Shown in pieces: positions 62,729 to 64,000 of a stretch of 64,000 bases of DNA (within the stretch, counting starts at the first letter, position 1; each line of letters begins with the position of its first letter). The position numbers and the translations under genes were made by a program. Below the pieces are notes generated by a model. It searched no databases. It saw nothing but the letters and a program-made list of their open reading frames with translations, and was not told where the DNA came from. Origin of the DNA: Bacillus methanolicus PB1 (GTDB taxonomy: Bacteria > Bacillota > Bacilli > Bacillales > Cytobacillaceae); assembly GCF_000262755.1 (NCBI RefSeq), contig NZ_AFEU01000001.1:62001-126000 (forward strand), written 5' to 3'.

Positions 62729-63001
62729 CGGTTGCTCCCCCTTGACACTCACAACGAATGTATATCTATGAAAACTTACTGTTGTAAATTACGGATAGGC
62801 AAATATCTTTCTCAAAAGCACACATATTACAATATATCGAATCTTAGAAAAAATTTCAATTCAAAGATTACGACAAATTTCGAAATATTTCTTGAGAATC
62901 CTAAATTTTTCGTTTAAAAACTCGAAGGGAACTTATATTACAACAGCGACTTGTTATGACCAATAAGAGTTCGTTTTAACATATTGCAAAAACAGCTGAT
63001 A

Positions 63002-63709
63002 TTAGAAACCGGTAAATCCTCCGAAAATACTAGTAACTATAGATATAATCTTCGTCATCCAATCAAAAAATAAGACAATTCCCATTACGATCATGATATA
63101 GCCGCCAACCTTCATGATCTTAACATTATGTTTTTTAATCCATTGCAGTTTGCCAATGAAAAAGGACAAAACAAAAAATGGGATGGCAAAACCTAAAGTG
63201 TACGCGATCATGTACAACATGCCTGAACCCGGGTTAGACGCTGCCAAAGCAAAAACTGACATTAAGATCGGTCCAGTACATGGCGTCCAGCCTGCGGCAA
63301 ACGCCATTCCGATAAAAGCTGAACCGATGTATCCTGAAGGGCGATTCTTAAACTCAAATCTCCGGTCCTTCATCATAAATTCAGGTTTCAAAATTCCCAC
63401 AATGACGAGGCCAAAAAAGACGATAAAAATAGCTCCAATCTGACGGATCAAGTCCTTGTAATCAGCAAAAAATTGACCGATAAAAGAAGTTGTATATCCG
63501 ATGGCAATAAAAATAACGGAAAACCCTAACAAAAAACATATTGTATGTAACAAGCTCCGCCTTTGCAGCATCGCATTTTCTGTTTTGATTTCTCCGACTG
63601 ACATACCGGTAATATATGAAAGGAACGCCGGATATAACGGCAGACAGCATGGTGAAATAAAACTCAAAAATCCTGCACCAAGAGCGATAAACACATTAAT
63701 ATCAGACAT
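63002..63709 (-). CDS. ccdA: cytochrome c biogenesis protein CcdA
   Basis: The 235-residue membrane protein has about six helices and the two redox cysteine motifs [19 protein letters not shown] and [12 protein letters not shown]. It carries electrons from cytosolic thioredoxin to extracytoplasmic ResA/StoA type proteins, for cytochrome c maturation and spore cortex. ATG 63709 follows CAGGAGATGTTCAA. ccdB follows after 273 bp. Confidence 0.93.
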   Translation of the reverse strand: MSDINVFIALGAGFLSFISPCCLPLYPAFLSYITGMSVGEIKTENAMLQRRSLLHTICFLLGFSVIFIAIGYTTSFIGQFFADYKDLIRQIGAIFIVFFGLVIVGILKPEFMMKDRRFEFKNRPSGYIGSAFIGMAFAAGWTPCTGPILMSVFALAASNPGSGMLYMIAYTLGFAIPFFVLSFFIGKLQWIKKHNVKIMKVGGYIMIVMGIVLFFDWMTKIISIVTSIFGGFTGF

Positions 63710-64000
63710 TTGAACATCTCCTGTATACATGATTCCTACTCATTCTAACAAATCTTATACTTAAAAGATAATAATTAAGATGTGAACATTTTTTGTCTAA
63801 AATTTTAGAATTGGGCTTTCTATACATAATACGACATAATTTCCTAAAAATACACAAATTGGTCACAATTTTGTTTTGAATTAATTACCAAGATCAGCTA
63901 TACTGTAATAGACTTAACAATTTTTGCTATTAAATATCATATTTTTACATAGACGTAATATTTCAGTCTATTAATAGTTTTGAATAAAAAATTCAATTCC
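63710..64000. other. upstream region of ccdA and of a gene beyond the right edge
   Basis: AT-rich. No gene begins within it on the plus strand. It holds the SigA promoter below pointing right. Confidence 0.4.
63876..63904 (+). promoter_or_regulatory. SigA promoter pointing out of the window
   Basis: TTGAAT, 17 bases, TATACT. It would drive a gene beyond position 64000, divergent from ccdA. Confidence 0.55.

Overview
The window looks like the chromosome of a spore-forming member of the Bacillaceae (low GC, strong AGGAGG-type ribosome sites, frequent TTG/GTG starts, spore germination receptor genes, YteA, YneK/CcdABC, YkvR, YhfP and CoaW homologues). The species cannot be fixed from the sequence. 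A RuMP pair (hxlA, hxlB) and a selenocysteine decoding pair (selB and a UCA-anticodon tRNA-Sec) are the main metabolic peculiarities. LAYOUT: (1) 1-3.4 kb: a partial methyltransferase, then a graveyard of mobile elements (IS3-family remnant inserted in a decayed tyrosine recombinase, next to a truncated IS21 istB), with a perfect 26-bp palindrome at one junction. (2) 3.6-21.3 kb: a spore-surface type glycosylation island. It holds a four-gene dTDP-L-rhamnose operon of the spsIJKL type, a GDP-mannose/GDP-6-deoxyhexose branch (manC-like, gmd, rmd), five glycosyltransferases (three carrying TPR modules) and three small helical proteins sharing an N-terminal 'SIALEE' domain, one fused to a P-domain-like beta-sandwich. 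Several of these genes have SigK-like promoters. I infer that the enzymes make and attach deoxysugar glycans to the spore outer layer. (3) 21.6-28.8 kb: a giant membrane protein, a LysE exporter, small proteins, a decayed NlpC/P60 gene and yteA. (4) 29-37.8 kb: redox genes (class III aminotransferase, two zinc alcohol/butanediol dehydrogenases, an Old Yellow Enzyme/dienoyl-CoA reductase, yhfP); two genes are preceded by Rex-type operators. (5) 38.1-39.3 kb: two low-complexity proteins with a shared AIAQD-type motif. (6) 40-43.9 kb: a ger germination receptor operon with a SigG-like promoter. (7) 44-47.1 kb: zwf and hxlAB, divergent, with mirrored operator/promoter arrangements. (8) 47.3-61 kb: luciferase-like oxidoreductase, NmrA-like reductase, selB, coaW, small transporter, PP-loop protein, sbcDC (LexA-box), cold shock gene, cysteine hydrolase, a winged-helix-like protein, tRNA-Sec. 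(9) 61.1-64 kb: yneK convergent with ccdA-ccdB-ccdC. Between genes there are three families of non-coding repeats that recur through the window: a 39-bp unit, GGTCAGACC-core stem-loops, and 20-bp tandem arrays.
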